From NCBI GenBank assembly GCA_023091735.1, contig JALKBU010000183.1, positions 1 to 64,000 on the forward strand: a stretch of DNA of 64,000 bases, given 5' to 3'. Both the position numbers and the translations under genes were made by a program. This document shows positions 40,900-51,899 of this stretch, piece after piece. The notes under the pieces were generated by a model. That model was not told where the DNA came from, did not search any database, and saw nothing but the letters and a program-made list of their open reading frames with translations. The first letter of the stretch is position 1; each line of letters opens with the position of its first letter. This DNA comes from Trichomonas tenax (Eukaryota; Parabasalia; Trichomonadida; Trichomonadidae).

Positions 40900-41379
40900 C
40901 AGTTTTCTATCAAATCTTATTTATATGAAGAAAAACTAATATTATATATTGTTGTTTTAAACATGTCGATTTGATTATTTTAATTTTTGTTTTTCAAGAA
41001 GTCGATTAATTCAATTTTACTAATATGAAATCAAATTTGCTATGATGTTGTGTAATATCATGCACACATGTACTATTAGCTAATAAAGCAACATAACTCT
41101 CTAAAACTCTACTTAATATGTTAAATCCAAATCTAATTTTTTAAAATTTAAGGAACTAAAGCCTCTTTCCTTTACAGTTAGACTCCAAATTTGATAATAA
41201 TCATTTTAAGCAAAGGATGTTTTTTAACAATTTTTGATGTTTTCTCCCACTGTTGAAGGAAATATGATCGAAAAAATTTAAGGCGAATTGTCACTTTTAT
41301 ATGTAAGTCGAGCTGTAATAGCTAAAATAAAAATTACGAAATAAAACATAATGAAAAGTAACACTTAATTTAAAACATT
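40900..41379. other. Intergenic, no gene seen
   Basis: AT-rich spacer between the TIR element and the 3' end of the NT-C2 gene. Nothing else supported. Confidence 0.4.
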
Positions 41380-44300
41380 TTATTCATTTTCGGAGTATTC
41401 GTAATCATCAGAATCGTAATTGCTCGAAGCTGTTGTAGAGAACAGCCACTGGAAAGAAAACTGAGAATCCATCTGTTGAACGGGGACTTGTAGTTTGTGC
41501 CTTTCGACATGAGGATTGATGTCATCGAGTGTGGCACCATCAGGAAGAACAGGATGATCCATTCTTTCAGCAATTGATCTCCACAGTGGGGCGTCAACTT
41601 TCATTCTTTGCAATGTTGTTCCGACTTCTAAAGACTGAACAATTGTAATAAGTCTGAGAATTGAGCCGAATGCATCTGGAAAGTTTGCTGGAAGGCAATC
41701 AAACAAGCTTTGGATTTCTCTCAGTTTTTCTAACAATGCCATGATGTTATCCGCTGAGAACTTCTCCGATGTTGAAACAATGACATTGAAAATGATTGCT
41801 GCGAAGTAGTGAGTGCAGCTGACGACAATTTCTTGAACGACTTCTTCAGGAATGTTGTATTTCGTGATTGATTCTTTGAATACTTGAGATGTTGTTCTTA
41901 AGCTCTTATTAGAGACCTCATCGAACGTAATGTTGATGCCGTCACACATGATGCACGTGCCAATGCTTGAGAAGAGACGCTGCATTAAGACATCCATCAG
42001 GATTGCAATGTTTCCTTCGAGCTTTTGAGTAACGGAAAGATGCGCTGATGTGTATGGACCAGCAATTGTGTGGAGTCTGATACCGAAGTTGATGAGTGTT
42101 GAAAGAAGACCAAGGGCGCCATCCAAGTCTGTATCTGTGCTGCAAGCGAAATTGATGGCTTTGAGAACAGGCTGGAATAGTGTTAATAAGTCGTCTTCTG
42201 TGATGTTTTCGAACTCGAAGACTCTGAATCTCAGCAATGGCTCAATGAGTCTGTCTGTGAAGTTGAAGTTGCGGTTGTTCGGGAATGCAACATATCTGAA
42301 GCATATATAGCTGAACTCTGTACCGCATAACTTGAGAGCAAGTCCCTTCAAGTTAACATTAGACTTCGCTTGAGAATCACAAACTTCCTTCTTTCGTTGT
42401 CTGTCTTCTTCACTGATTTCGACTGTTTCTTCATGAGAAAGTTCTTTCTTATTTTCATCATCGCTGAATAATGGCTCTTTCTTGTTATCGTCATCACTGA
42501 AGAGAGGTTCTGGCTTATTTTGTAGTTCTTCATCTTCGAAAAGTGGCTCCTTCTTATTGTCATCATCACTGAAAAGAGGCTCCGGTTTGATTTCTTGGAC
42601 TTCTTCGTCCTTTTGCTTTTCATCATCTAATGAAGAAGAAGATGATGCTGAATCAGAAGCACCAGCTTGAGCTGCGAGTCTTTCGAGTTCAGCATCATCG
42701 TCTGCATTAATAGCAGTATCATCGTTAACTCCTGCTTCAAGAGCAAACTTTGCAAGTTGAGCGTCCTCATCGAGTTCTTCATCTGAAGAAGACGAGGAAG
42801 ATGATTTCTTCTTATCTTCAGCTGCAGCAACTGTTGCATTAACGGATGCAGCGAATGAAGCAGCTTGTAATGCTTCTTCGTTGTGTCTTTCTTCTTCTTG
42901 TTTACGCAATCTTTCTTCCTCCTCCTTCTTGAGTCTCTCTTCTTCCTCTTTTCTGATTCTTTCCTCCTCTTCCTTTTGGATTCTTTCGGCTTCTTCCTTC
43001 TGAAGACGCTCTTCCTCTTCACTCTTGATTCTCTCTTCCTCTTCTTTCTTAATTCTTTCTTCTTCATCTTTGCGAATTCTTTCCTCTTCTTCTTTCTTAA
43101 GTCGTTCTTCTTCTTCCTTTCGTAATCTTTCTTCCTCTTCTTTCTTTAAGCGCTCTTCTTCCTCTCTCTTGAGCCTTTCTTCCTCTTCTTTACGGATTCT
43201 TTCTTCTTCCACTTTCTTAATTCTCTCTTCTTCCTCCTTCTTTAATCTTTCCTCCTCTTCCTTCTTGAGCCTTTCCTCTTCCTTCTTGAGCCTTTCCTCT
43301 TCTTCGAGGCGGCGTTTTTCTTCTTCTTGCTTTTCATCTTCACAATCTGAAGATGATGAAGATGAGGATGAACTATGAGACTTTTGTTTCTCTCCCTCTT
43401 CTTTCCTGATTCTCTCTTCTTCCTCCTTTCTGAGTTTTTCTTCTTCCTCTTCTCTCTTCAGCCTCTCTTCTTCCTCCTTTCTTAAGCGCTCCTCCTCTTC
43501 CTTCTTCAGCTTTTCTTCCTCTTCCTTGCGAAGTCTTTCTTCTTTCTGTATACGCTTTTCCTCTTCCTTGAGGAGTTTTTCATCGTCATCGTTGCTCTTC
43601 TTATCTTCTTCACCGCCATCAATTTCGGCGGCAAGACGAGCAAGTTCTGCATCATCATCGGCGTTTGCTGTTTCATCTTCCATCTTAGATTTCCTGCGTT
43701 TCTTCTTCTTTTCGCCTTCTTCACCATCCTTGGATTCTTCTCCATCGGCTGATGACTTTCTGCGGTGCTTCTTCTTCTTTTCGCCGTCCTCAATTTCCTC
43801 TGATTTATTCTTGTGATGTTTCTTCTTCTTTTCGCCTTCTTTGACTTCAACATCAACAGAAACATCTTCAGTCTTCTGTTCAGCAGGAATTTCTTCTTTC
43901 TGCGCATTTTCTTCAACGGCAGGTTTCTCTAGTTCTTCTGCTGTCTTAGTTTCTTCGACTTTCTCAGGTTTTTCTTCTTCTTGGACAACCGATTTTTCAT
44001 CTTCCTCGACATCAGACTTTTCTTCGGCAGCAACTGGTTTCTCTTCTTCGACAACCGGCTTTTGCTCTTCAACAACTGGTGTTTGCTGCGCTTCAGGTTC
44101 ATCTTTCTTAACTTCTTCTTCCTGCTTTGGTGTCTCTTCAGCAGCATTTTCTTCATGTTGTTCATCTGGGTGCTTCTTTGGTGGCGGAGGTTTCTCAGAT
44201 GGCGGTGGAGGCATTGGAACGTAAATATATCTCACTTCTGGCTCATGCTCAGCTGCAGGAGCTTGATCAGTAGATTTATCTTCACTCTTCGATTTATGTT

Positions 44301-45135
44301 TATGTTTCTTTTCCTCACCATCCTCGTTTGTAGATTTATGCTTGTGTTTCCTCTCTTCGCCATCTTCTGTCTTTGACTTGTGATGATGTTTCTTCTTTTC
44401 TTCATTGTCAACACTTCCGTCTTCGACCTTAGATTTCTCGTGTTTCTTCTTTTCACCTCCATCTTCTGCTTTTGATTTGCTGTGTTTCTTCTTTTCTCCA
44501 TCTTCATCATTTTTGTCATCTTTATGTTTCCTTCTCTTTTTCGTAGGAACGAGTTCGTTCGCTTGCACATCATCGCCATCTTGTACGTTGATATCTGTTG
44601 GTTCGTCGTTATTCAGCGTATTTCCGATTTCTGGAGATTCAGCTTTTGACGTGACGAATGAGAAGAAATGTTCCGGAGGTCCGTCTGGGAAATCTGTTTC
44701 TGGTATTACACAGAAGCGTAAATAGAGTGTAGCAACGCCATATTCGCATTTAGTTTGTGATGTTTGCACAGAAGTGTCTTTCGGGGCTGGAAGATTGGCG
44801 GCGTCAAACTTCCACGATCCAACGAGATGTTCTGGGTCTTTCTTCGACGCAACACTTAGACAATTAATTTCGACAAGTTTTTTCTGCGGAGCTTCTCCTT
44901 TTTTAGTGAAAATAGTTATAGGAATTTGGAACTCGTTGTTGAATTGCACGATATTGTTTGAGTCTGCAAGCTGAAATTTCGTTTCTGAATTAAATGCCTT
45001 TTTCAAAACTCCAGAAGACGATTTCTTTCTCTCCACACGGACAAAAATTGGCACATCGACCTTTTTAGTAAACGCTACTTTGTCTATAAGTATGAAAGCG
45101 TAATGAGGTGTCGATTTATATCCAATGTGAAACAT
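41380..45135 (-). CDS. NT-C2 (EEIG1/EHBP1-type) protein with long charged coiled coil and DIL-like C-terminus
   Basis: 1,251 residues. N-terminal ~160 residues (VPIFVRVERKKSSSGVLKKA; NEFQIPITIFTKKGEAPQKK; GVATLYLRFCVIPETDFPDG) read as an NT-C2 domain, a membrane-binding C2 variant of EEIG1/EHBP1 proteins. Residues ~200-300 and ~430-500 hold KKKKHKHKS-type Lys/His repeats with acidic spacers. About 520-790 is dominated by EEERLRKEEEERLKKEEEER, a single long charged helix or coiled coil. There are Asp/Glu/Ser patches to about 940. The C-terminal ~290 residues are helical and resemble the DIL (dilute) domain of myosin V and afadin. This architecture suits an adaptor linking membranes to the cytoskeleton. 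The TCATTTATA initiator lies nine bases before the ATG. Confidence 0.75.
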   Translation of the reverse strand: MFHIGYKSTPHYAFILIDKVAFTKKVDVPIFVRVERKKSSSGVLKKAFNSETKFQLADSNNIVQFNNEFQIPITIFTKKGEAPQKKLVEINCLSVASKKDPEHLVGSWKFDAANLPAPKDTSVQTSQTKCEYGVATLYLRFCVIPETDFPDGPPEHFFSFVTSKAESPEIGNTLNNDEPTDINVQDGDDVQANELVPTKKRRKHKDDKNDEDGEKKKHSKSKAEDGGEKKKHEKSKVEDGSVDNEEKKKHHHKSKTEDGEERKHKHKSTNEDGEEKKHKHKSKSEDKSTDQAPAAEHEPEVRYIYVPMPPPPSEKPPPPKKHPDEQHEENAAEETPKQEEEVKKDEPEAQQTPVVEEQKPVVEEEKPVAAEEKSDVEEDEKSVVQEEEKPEKVEETKTAEELEKPAVEENAQKEEIPAEQKTEDVSVDVEVKEGEKKKKHHKNKSEEIEDGEKKKKHRRKSSADGEESKDGEEGEKKKKRRKSKMEDETANADDDAELARLAAEIDGGEEDKKSNDDDEKLLKEEEKRIQKEERLRKEEEEKLKKEEEERLRKEEEERLKREEEEEKLRKEEEERIRKEEGEKQKSHSSSSSSSSSDCEDEKQEEEKRRLEEEERLKKEEERLKKEEEERLKKEEEERIKKVEEERIRKEEEERLKREEEERLKKEEEERLRKEEEERLKKEEEERIRKDEEERIKKEEEERIKSEEEERLQKEEAERIQKEEEERIRKEEEERLKKEEEERLRKQEEERHNEEALQAASFAASVNATVAAAEDKKKSSSSSSSDEELDEDAQLAKFALEAGVNDDTAINADDDAELERLAAQAGASDSASSSSSLDDEKQKDEEVQEIKPEPLFSDDDNKKEPLFEDEELQNKPEPLFSDDDNKKEPLFSDDENKKELSHEETVEISEEDRQRKKEVCDSQAKSNVNLKGLALKLCGTEFSYICFRYVAFPNNRNFNFTDRLIEPLLRFRVFEFENITEDDLLTLFQPVLKAINFACSTDTDLDGALGLLSTLINFGIRLHTIAGPYTSAHLSVTQKLEGNIAILMDVLMQRLFSSIGTCIMCDGINITFDEVSNKSLRTTSQVFKESITKYNIPEEVVQEIVVSCTHYFAAIIFNVIVSTSEKFSADNIMALLEKLREIQSLFDCLPANFPDAFGSILRLITIVQSLEVGTTLQRMKVDAPLWRSIAERMDHPVLPDGATLDDINPHVERHKLQVPVQQMDSQFSFQWLFSTTASSNYDSDDYEYSENE
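42480..42590 (-). repeat. Short in-frame repeats coding (K/N)KPEPLFSDDDNKKEPLF
   Basis: Within the NT-C2 gene, four or five near-copies of an acidic unit (KPEPLFSDDDNKKEPLF) repeat around residues 850-885. This is a low-complexity expansion upstream of the DIL-like region. Confidence 0.6.
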
Positions 45136-46639
45136 TATAAATGAAATTTTTTATGTCATTGGTCTTCGGTAGACCAAGATTTGCATTATATCAATGAAAA
45201 ATTGTCACGTACCAAAAGTTGTCAAGAAAAAGTGACATAAAAAGTAATATTATCTGACATGTAAAGGTGTCGGAATCTCTGGTTTTATGTGTCAAAATAT
45301 TAATATTTTTGACATGTAAAGTCCTATAATCATTCAAATTATGTATTAGTTTTTATTTCAAAATCGCGTCTGATGGGAAGAATCGGGGACTACATTGACA
45401 CAGATACCACGCATGTTAGTAGCTAAACTCACAGATCTTCCTTTCACACGCCATCATTAAGAAATCAAAATTAAATGCTTGATTGGGACTGGATTGGTAG
45501 CACTTTGGCTACAAGTGCCAATGAAGCACTTAATTTTTCTTTTCAAAGTAAATTGAAACAAATATAGGATATCATTCTTCCAATAATCATTTATAATCTC
45601 ATGCCACGTAAATATTTATCCGTCAAATATCCATGTTTACATGTCAGATAATATCACTTTTCATGACAACTTTCGGTGCGCAACAATATCAATGAAAATG
45701 ATTTTTAAAAAATCTGACTATACCGTTAAATTTTATGTAAAAGTAACATTCCTCAATTTGAAAAGTGACAACCAGGACAATTTCAATCGGATTGTCAGAA
45801 TCAACTCTTTATGCTTTAAATTTTTAACATATTTACATTCTCTAATATATTCATCGACTTATTTTCCAATTTTATTGTAAATTACACATATCTCGAAATT
45901 AAACCATTAATCTCATTACTAATATCTGATTTCACAATATAATTACTATATATCTGTATTATATATTAGTTTTAACAAAGTTTTAATGTTCGAGCATGTT
46001 CAGATGTAGAGATATTGATGTGAAAAGATGGACGAAGAAAGTTTTCATTTTATCGAAAAAGATAAACCGAAAATTTTTATGTATTTCGAATTTGTGTATT
46101 GATTTCAACTTAGTTAATTAATTATTTCGATTTTTATAAAATTATAATTAACTTTATTACTCGAACATGCATAAATTCGGAAATATCAATCAATATTTAT
46201 TATCTCATTAACTTTGCTATATAACTAAATACAATTGAACACATAGATTATTGTTATATGAACATACCACAATAATTTCTGATGTTTTACCATAATTAAT
46301 CGATTTCAAATTTGATATTTTCAAATAAGCTCATATCAGTAAAACAAGCTTAACATCATGATGCAAAGATTATCCGTAATTCGAAACATCTTCATTTGCT
46401 AATAATTTTTTGGTAATTTATTTAATATCGAGAATATGCTTGAATATTTGAGGATAATTTATACTGAGTAGATGTTTGCTAATAATTGAGCTTTGAAACA
46501 ATTAAAGAACATTTTTAATAAAATATAAATTTTTTCTTATAGTGCTTTGCCATACGAAATTATGGTTATCTTCAAGTCATCTATAAGAAGAATACAGTTA
46601 TATATGGATTTTCCATGCACAAAATGTGAATTTAAAAAA
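45136..46639. promoter_or_regulatory. 1.5-kb intergenic with a TGACATGTAAA motif cluster upstream of the NT-C2 gene
   Basis: Near the gene: tctgacatgtaaag (45253-45266), ttttatgtgtcaaaa (45282-45296) and ttttgacatgtaaag (45307-45321), with looser gtgacataa at 45232. Farther on is tttacatgtcagata (about 45635-45649). The rest is AT-rich with no gene; a 79-codon frame at 45641-45880 overlaps a motif copy and has random composition. The regulatory role is inference from the clustering. Confidence 0.4.
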
Positions 46640-49600
46640 TTATTTGCCAATGATGTACTTTTCCTTCCTTCTGTCGATGTTTCTGAGAGCGGAAACCTCC
46701 AAGAACTGCAAATCAGGAACAATCTTGTTGATGCATGTACATATTCTCAATAATTCTTCTTCGATATACCAAACAGTTTCTTTCTGTTTTTCAACAGGTT
46801 TTCCTCTTGTGTAGTGTTCCTCTGGCTTGAATCCTTTCTCTTCCATGAGGTCTCCCTGCATGAACTGCTCTGCGTAGAGGTTGAATGCCCACTTATCGCA
46901 GACATCCCATGAACGCATCGCGTATGACCAATCGCACAACCTAATGAACAATTTCATCATCACTCTTCTCGTCTTCTGGTTCTGCATATCAGGAGGACCG
47001 TTCATTGTGATGTCGTTAGTGTCCTTCTGGAACTCCTTGATGTCGTCGTTGGTGCAGAGAATGAGATCTTTGATCATATCCCAAAGATGTATTGTATCAT
47101 TCAATGGAATATTTCCGAACAATCCACTTCTCTTGATGACTTCATTCAAGATCATGAAGTGGTGCTTTTCGTTTGCTGACTGTCCAAAGATTGCAAATAT
47201 CGGGCTGTTTGTCAACTGCAGATATTTGTTGTCAACACCATCGTGACCGATATCATGGCAAAGAACGGCAATGATTAAAGCAAACAACTCAAGTGGTTGG
47301 AATATTCTTTCGAGATTTGCTTCGTATATCAAAATAGTTAAGAACTGAAGCTGATCAATTGCAAGATAGAAGTTGTGGAATGGGACAATCTGGAACTCAG
47401 ATCTTGCCTCGAAAATGAAGTTAAACAGTGTTGAAGCTGAAATTTCATATTTCTTCATTAGATTGTATTGATTGAAAACAGAGAAAACTACTTTGAATGT
47501 TGTATCATAGTCCCACATGTATGAAGCGAATTCTAAGTTAGATGCTTCTGTTTCTTCTTGTTTTGTGTAAATCATCATGTGAGGAATAGCAAATTTGTCT
47601 CTTTCTGAATCGGAAATGAATTTAGACATTGTTGTCTGCATTTCTCCTTTGATTGCTTCTTGTGACAAATCGCGAACTTCGATTGGATGAGAACAAATGG
47701 AACTGATAACTTGCAGCAATCTTAAATCTTTGATATCGAATCCCTTGGCAGCGTTGCAGATCTGGATGACACCAATGAACTTTCCGTCCAATCTGTACAT
47801 CGGAGAAGCCAAGAAAGATGTTGTTTTTGTATTTGTTGCGTTATCAAGAATCGAAGAGAACATTTTGTCTGTTTGCGCATCATTCGTGATTCTGCTGATA
47901 TTTGGTAACGAAGACTTAGGAATGTGCTCGGGAACATTTTCTTCAACATCAGTCGTGAACAGATTGAGCTGATCTTCGATGTTATCTTTGACGTAAACAT
48001 AGAATCTTTCAGCGTTGAGTTCCGCTTTAACTTCTGTTAAGATTCCATTAAGAACTTCAGGAAGATTCTGCGATCCACGGGATACACGTGAAACGGATCT
48101 CATGATGATTGTGTTTCTTGCTTCACTTGTCTGATCTTGTTTGTAGAGATTCCAGTTATCAGCGACAATACCATAAATAGACAATAATGATGTTGCAATA
48201 TCGATATCATCATTAGAGAATGGCCTGTTATCTTGTCTATTGAGAAGTTGGACAACACTTGTCACGTTCTTTCTCTGATCGGTGACTGGAATCGAAAGAA
48301 CAGCATTAGTTCTGAAGTCGAACATTTTATCGAATGAACTATCGAAATCTGGATCATCGTATGCACTTCCGATGTTATAGATCTGTCCAGTCAAATAAGA
48401 TTTTCCTGAGATGCCCGATCTCATGTTCAGCTCGAATCTCTTGTTATCAACGATGGCATAAAGAGTGCCTCTTTCGCTATCACAGTGGAACTGAATGACT
48501 TTATTTGCATTGCATTGTTTTTGGATTTGTTGAAGAATGTAGTTCGTGAATTTGTCTTGATCATCTCTTAGAGTCTGTGCAACTTCAACAAAGGACCCAG
48601 AAGCTTTGCTGTTGATGGATGTGGCATTGCTCGATGTTGTTGATTTAACAATTTCGAATTCTTCATCATTCTCAAATGCGAGGACAATGTATGGCGCAAA
48701 CTTTCTTATGTTGGATTCGTCTTGCGATGTGAATATAGGGCAGCTGTTTTTATCGCGAAATACAAGCGAATACCAAATACTTCGTTTCTTCGATTGATAA
48801 GGGAAGCTCATGATTGCCTGTTCATCAGCACCATCAAATTCAGGGAAATAGCTGCTCACAAGCTTTTGAATATGTGAATTGATTAATTGATGCTGCATAA
48901 GCGAAATTCCTGCAATACCTGCTTTCTCATAGTCCACATTTTGTATTTTATTACCATAAAGAGTGATTTTCTGTTTGTCTTCTTCATATTTCCAAATTTC
49001 TACATATTTGCAATCGAAAAGCTTCTTCATATGACGCTGATATAGAACAAGGAACTGCCCTACTTCCATAACTCTGAACATTTCTGAAATTGTTTCAACA
49101 TTCACGCTTGAAAACTGTGAAAAATAATCTGAGAAGTGATAATAGCAATTTTGGAATGAAGAAAGGACGATCATATCCAAATTGCTGAATGTTTCTCCAC
49201 TCTTATCGCGAACAATGTAGATCACATATTTCATCTCTCTAAGCATGTTAAATAGAGGCAAAATGAGTAACTTGCACTCAACAGTGCAGAATTTTTCGTC
49301 GATGTTCTTATCAAAGTATTGGTTTGCCCAAGGATTGTTATCAAAAATAATTTGTCTGTTGAGATATGAATAACCTATTAAGCCTGTTGTACATGGAACA
49401 ACTTTGTTTGCGTGCCTGCAGTATAAAACACCAGTGGAACCGCCTTCTTCCCACACATAAACGTATTTTGTTCCAAAGTGGGTCGAAAAGACAGATTTAA
49501 ACGCTTTCGCTATGTTCATTTGGTGTGTCATTAGCAAGAAATCGTCGAAAAGTTCAATGCCTTTTTGTTTCATTGAATCTTTTTGCGTTTGCGTTGGTTC

Positions 49601-49888
49601 TGTGGGCTGTAGTTTAACAGGAACGATGATTGAGGAATCAGGCTGCTGCTGAACAGCATCTTTCTGATATCCAAACATGATTTGACTTTTTCGATTTGCT
49701 AAAGCTTGGTTGCTGAGCTTTCTACTCGATTTATCCGGTGACGAAGGCAACACCAAGTTACCACCGACAGACCCAGACACTTTTAATCCAGGGGCTGCTG
49801 TGATAACTGAGTGTCGATGCTCTTTTCTTCGCGCATCCATCCAATTGAAAATTTGAGTTAACCACAATTTTGGACTGAGAGGAGTCAT
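46640..49888 (-). CDS. GAF-domain 3',5'-cyclic nucleotide phosphodiesterase-like protein
   Basis: 1,082 residues. Two GAF domains are clear, at about 430-600 (FHCDSERGTLYAIVDNKRFE; SIPVTDQRKNVTSVVQLLNR) and about 625-760 (VKAELNAERFYVYVKDNIED; MYRLDGKFIGVIQICNAAKG). One or two more divergent units lie at about 95-400. The class I PDE domain is C-terminal (about 790-1060): HDIGHDGVDN (878-887, the HDxxHxGxxN metal motif) and a late Asp in LCDW (986). The first His motif reads FHNFYLAIDQ (837-846) where YHNxxHAxDV is expected. The donor His838 is kept but the metal-ligand His is Leu842, so activity is doubtful. GAF domains usually bind cAMP or cGMP. The N-terminal 90 residues are basic and disordered. 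Confidence 0.88.
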   Translation of the reverse strand: MTPLSPKLWLTQIFNWMDARRKEHRHSVITAAPGLKVSGSVGGNLVLPSSPDKSSRKLSNQALANRKSQIMFGYQKDAVQQQPDSSIIVPVKLQPTEPTQTQKDSMKQKGIELFDDFLLMTHQMNIAKAFKSVFSTHFGTKYVYVWEEGGSTGVLYCRHANKVVPCTTGLIGYSYLNRQIIFDNNPWANQYFDKNIDEKFCTVECKLLILPLFNMLREMKYVIYIVRDKSGETFSNLDMIVLSSFQNCYYHFSDYFSQFSSVNVETISEMFRVMEVGQFLVLYQRHMKKLFDCKYVEIWKYEEDKQKITLYGNKIQNVDYEKAGIAGISLMQHQLINSHIQKLVSSYFPEFDGADEQAIMSFPYQSKKRSIWYSLVFRDKNSCPIFTSQDESNIRKFAPYIVLAFENDEEFEIVKSTTSSNATSINSKASGSFVEVAQTLRDDQDKFTNYILQQIQKQCNANKVIQFHCDSERGTLYAIVDNKRFELNMRSGISGKSYLTGQIYNIGSAYDDPDFDSSFDKMFDFRTNAVLSIPVTDQRKNVTSVVQLLNRQDNRPFSNDDIDIATSLLSIYGIVADNWNLYKQDQTSEARNTIIMRSVSRVSRGSQNLPEVLNGILTEVKAELNAERFYVYVKDNIEDQLNLFTTDVEENVPEHIPKSSLPNISRITNDAQTDKMFSSILDNATNTKTTSFLASPMYRLDGKFIGVIQICNAAKGFDIKDLRLLQVISSICSHPIEVRDLSQEAIKGEMQTTMSKFISDSERDKFAIPHMMIYTKQEETEASNLEFASYMWDYDTTFKVVFSVFNQYNLMKKYEISASTLFNFIFEARSEFQIVPFHNFYLAIDQLQFLTILIYEANLERIFQPLELFALIIAVLCHDIGHDGVDNKYLQLTNSPIFAIFGQSANEKHHFMILNEVIKRSGLFGNIPLNDTIHLWDMIKDLILCTNDDIKEFQKDTNDITMNGPPDMQNQKTRRVMMKLFIRLCDWSYAMRSWDVCDKWAFNLYAEQFMQGDLMEEKGFKPEEHYTRGKPVEKQKETVWYIEEELLRICTCINKIVPDLQFLEVSALRNIDRRKEKYIIGK

Positions 49889-50666
49889 ATTTTTATAGAG
49901 ATTTTATTTCGGCTTTTTATAGTTGAAATAATCTGTTTGAGAGCCACTTTTTGTGATCATAGAACTGTTTTTTGTTCAAACTTTGATATTTTGTTTATTA
50001 TATTATAGATAGCTAATACACTATCCCACTTTTTGATATGAATTCTAAATTATAATTTCTGTATCGTATGCATAAATAAATGATAAAGATATATGAGTTC
50101 GAAATTTTTCTGAAGTTGTCAGATTTTTAATGTACGTTTATTTTATTCTCCTTGATATTTTGTTATCAATTGTGTTACAGGATAATAAACAACCGATTAC
50201 AAAAGTGACGAAATTCTGCCATATAAAATCATTTTCTGACATGTAAATTCTCCTATATTTCCTCAATTAACTCTCATACGGCTTCAGTCACTGTGTTAAA
50301 GTTAAACATATATGCTCACAATATGTGGAATTCACCATATAAGTTTCATAGATTTTCAATAAAGTTTGATTCAATTTCCTTTCTGTTATATCTATAGATT
50401 GATAGGAAACATATATACTATATAGTATTCTTGAACCTTTATTTATTTGTTATCTTTATTCATGCCTCAGTTATATATAAAGCATCTTTTTTTTTTGCAA
50501 TGTGAAATCTTTTTTCGAACTTCTTTGAATTGATATAACAGAAAAACAGATACATGTTATGTAGTTCCTCTATATGTTAGAATATCTCTAGCATTTAACT
50601 TTGGACTTCAAACAGTATTCTTTAATATAGAAACTCTAAATTTATGAACAACAACAAAATAACATT
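49889..50666. other. Intergenic, upstream of the GAF-PDE gene
   Basis: AT-rich. Contains tctgacatgtaaattc (about 50235-50250) and a looser gccatataaaatc (about 50218-50230) of the recurrent motif, some 330-360 bases upstream of the PDE start. No gene seen. Confidence 0.4.
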
Positions 50667-51899
50667 TTAATTTTCGAGACCACGTTGTCCTCTCTTCAAG
50701 ACGAGAATTGGAGGTGAAGGAGTTGTTCCTACACGCAATCCTCTATATGTTTCACCTGGTCTGACGCCAGCACCTGGCTCTGGACTGCTCTTTGTCTGCA
50801 TTTCAATCTTCTGCAGCTGCTGGTTCATTTCTTCAATTTCGTTGCGTGATGGATCTGTTTCACCGACTCTTCCGATGGTTAAAATACCACCAGATGTTCT
50901 GACTGTCGGTGGGAGACGTGAAGGAGATTGTTTCGTTTGGAATTCCATTCCTTGAGCCTGCATTGATGCAATTGGTCCATGATTTGGTGGAGAAATACTA
51001 ATTCCACTTGAATTGAGCAGCTTCTGCTGCGGTGACATATTCTGTGTCGGAGAAAATGGATGAGCAGGTGGTGCAATTGAAATTCCACTCTGTTCCATTA
51101 ATTTTTGCTTTGCAAGAAGCTCTCTTGGTTTCTGATACTCTTCTGTTGGGTGTGGTTGGAATACTGAAGCATTTGGACGAACAGGAAGTGGTGATTGATA
51201 CGGAGGAACAGGATGTAGGAGATAACCTTCAGGATATGGATAAGGGTACTGATAAGGATATGGGTATGGATAGGCATATGGATACTGGTATGGATAAGGG
51301 TAGGGATAAGGCATATTTGGATATTGCATGAAATTATGTTGTGGCTGCGGCTTTGGTTTCTGTGGATCAACTATTGTCGCAATGAACTGTGTAGGTTCGA
51401 TGCTTTTTGGTACATCGACAACAATTCCAAATTTTTGGCCAACTTCGCGCTTACTTCCCGGATTGAGCATCATCTTCTGCATTGTCATCGCAAGCTCCTC
51501 TGTTTTGATATCATCATCGTGATCAACATTGTTTTTCGGAAGAATATCTTCAGGAACAGGCGGCAATGATGGAATTTTTCCGTCCGGAAGACTGTCAGCG
51601 AGCGGATCTTTCGTCATAACTTTTCTCTGAATGCCTCCAACTTCGACTGTTTGAGATATGATTTTTCTCCTTTGGAAATTCTTTTGCATTTGGCGGTCGA
51701 CGTCTGCTTGATGTATTTCCAGTCTCTGTCTCTCCTGATTGCTCAGTTTTGCGGCGAGTTTTTTAGCTCTCTGTGGATCAATCGAAAAAAGTGTTAAAAT
51801 GTTGTGATAAGCGGGATCCATGTACTTGTCATCTAAAAAATCGTCTTCGTCGATACTCATGTAATTGGGAAGAGTGTTAAGTTTCGTTTCAGCACTCAT
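50667..51899 (-). CDS. Pro/Tyr-rich protein with PYPYPYQYPY repeats, unknown
   Basis: 410 residues from MSAETKLNTLPNYMSIDEDD (the frame opens earlier only with TTG). Residues 20-90 contain a conserved-looking helical segment (DPAYHNILTLFSIDPQRAKK, LAAKLSNQERQRLEIHQADV). Then comes a disordered Pro-rich half with a (P/Q/A)YPYPY array at about 205-230, twin segments LLAKQKLMEQSGISIAPPAH and QQKLLNSSGISISPPNH (about 265-320), and GILTIGR. Low-complexity Pro/Tyr tracts are common in RNA-binding or decay scaffolds; no named domain was identified. Preceded by a dense cluster of the TTTACNNGACAAAA motif. Confidence 0.6.
   Translation of the reverse strand: MSAETKLNTLPNYMSIDEDDFLDDKYMDPAYHNILTLFSIDPQRAKKLAAKLSNQERQRLEIHQADVDRQMQKNFQRRKIISQTVEVGGIQRKVMTKDPLADSLPDGKIPSLPPVPEDILPKNNVDHDDDIKTEELAMTMQKMMLNPGSKREVGQKFGIVVDVPKSIEPTQFIATIVDPQKPKPQPQHNFMQYPNMPYPYPYPYQYPYAYPYPYPYQYPYPYPEGYLLHPVPPYQSPLPVRPNASVFQPHPTEEYQKPRELLAKQKLMEQSGISIAPPAHPFSPTQNMSPQQKLLNSSGISISPPNHGPIASMQAQGMEFQTKQSPSRLPPTVRTSGGILTIGRVGETDPSRNEIEEMNQQLQKIEMQTKSSPEPGAGVRPGETYRGLRVGTTPSPPILVLKRGQRGLEN

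Noticed and set aside
42627..44376. Many open frames opposite and out of phase with the NT-C2 coiled-coil region
   Set aside because: They are Ser/Phe-rich or Lys-rich shadows of the low-complexity GAA/AAG repeats on the coding strand.
45641..45880. 79-codon plus-strand frame in the NT-C2 upstream region
   Set aside because: It begins inside a copy of the TTTACATGTCA motif and has no domain, no upstream initiator and random AT-rich composition.
46881..47972. Plus-strand frames opposite the GAF-PDE gene
   Set aside because: The minus-strand frame is continuous for 1,082 codons with recognisable GAF and PDE motifs; the others are shadows.
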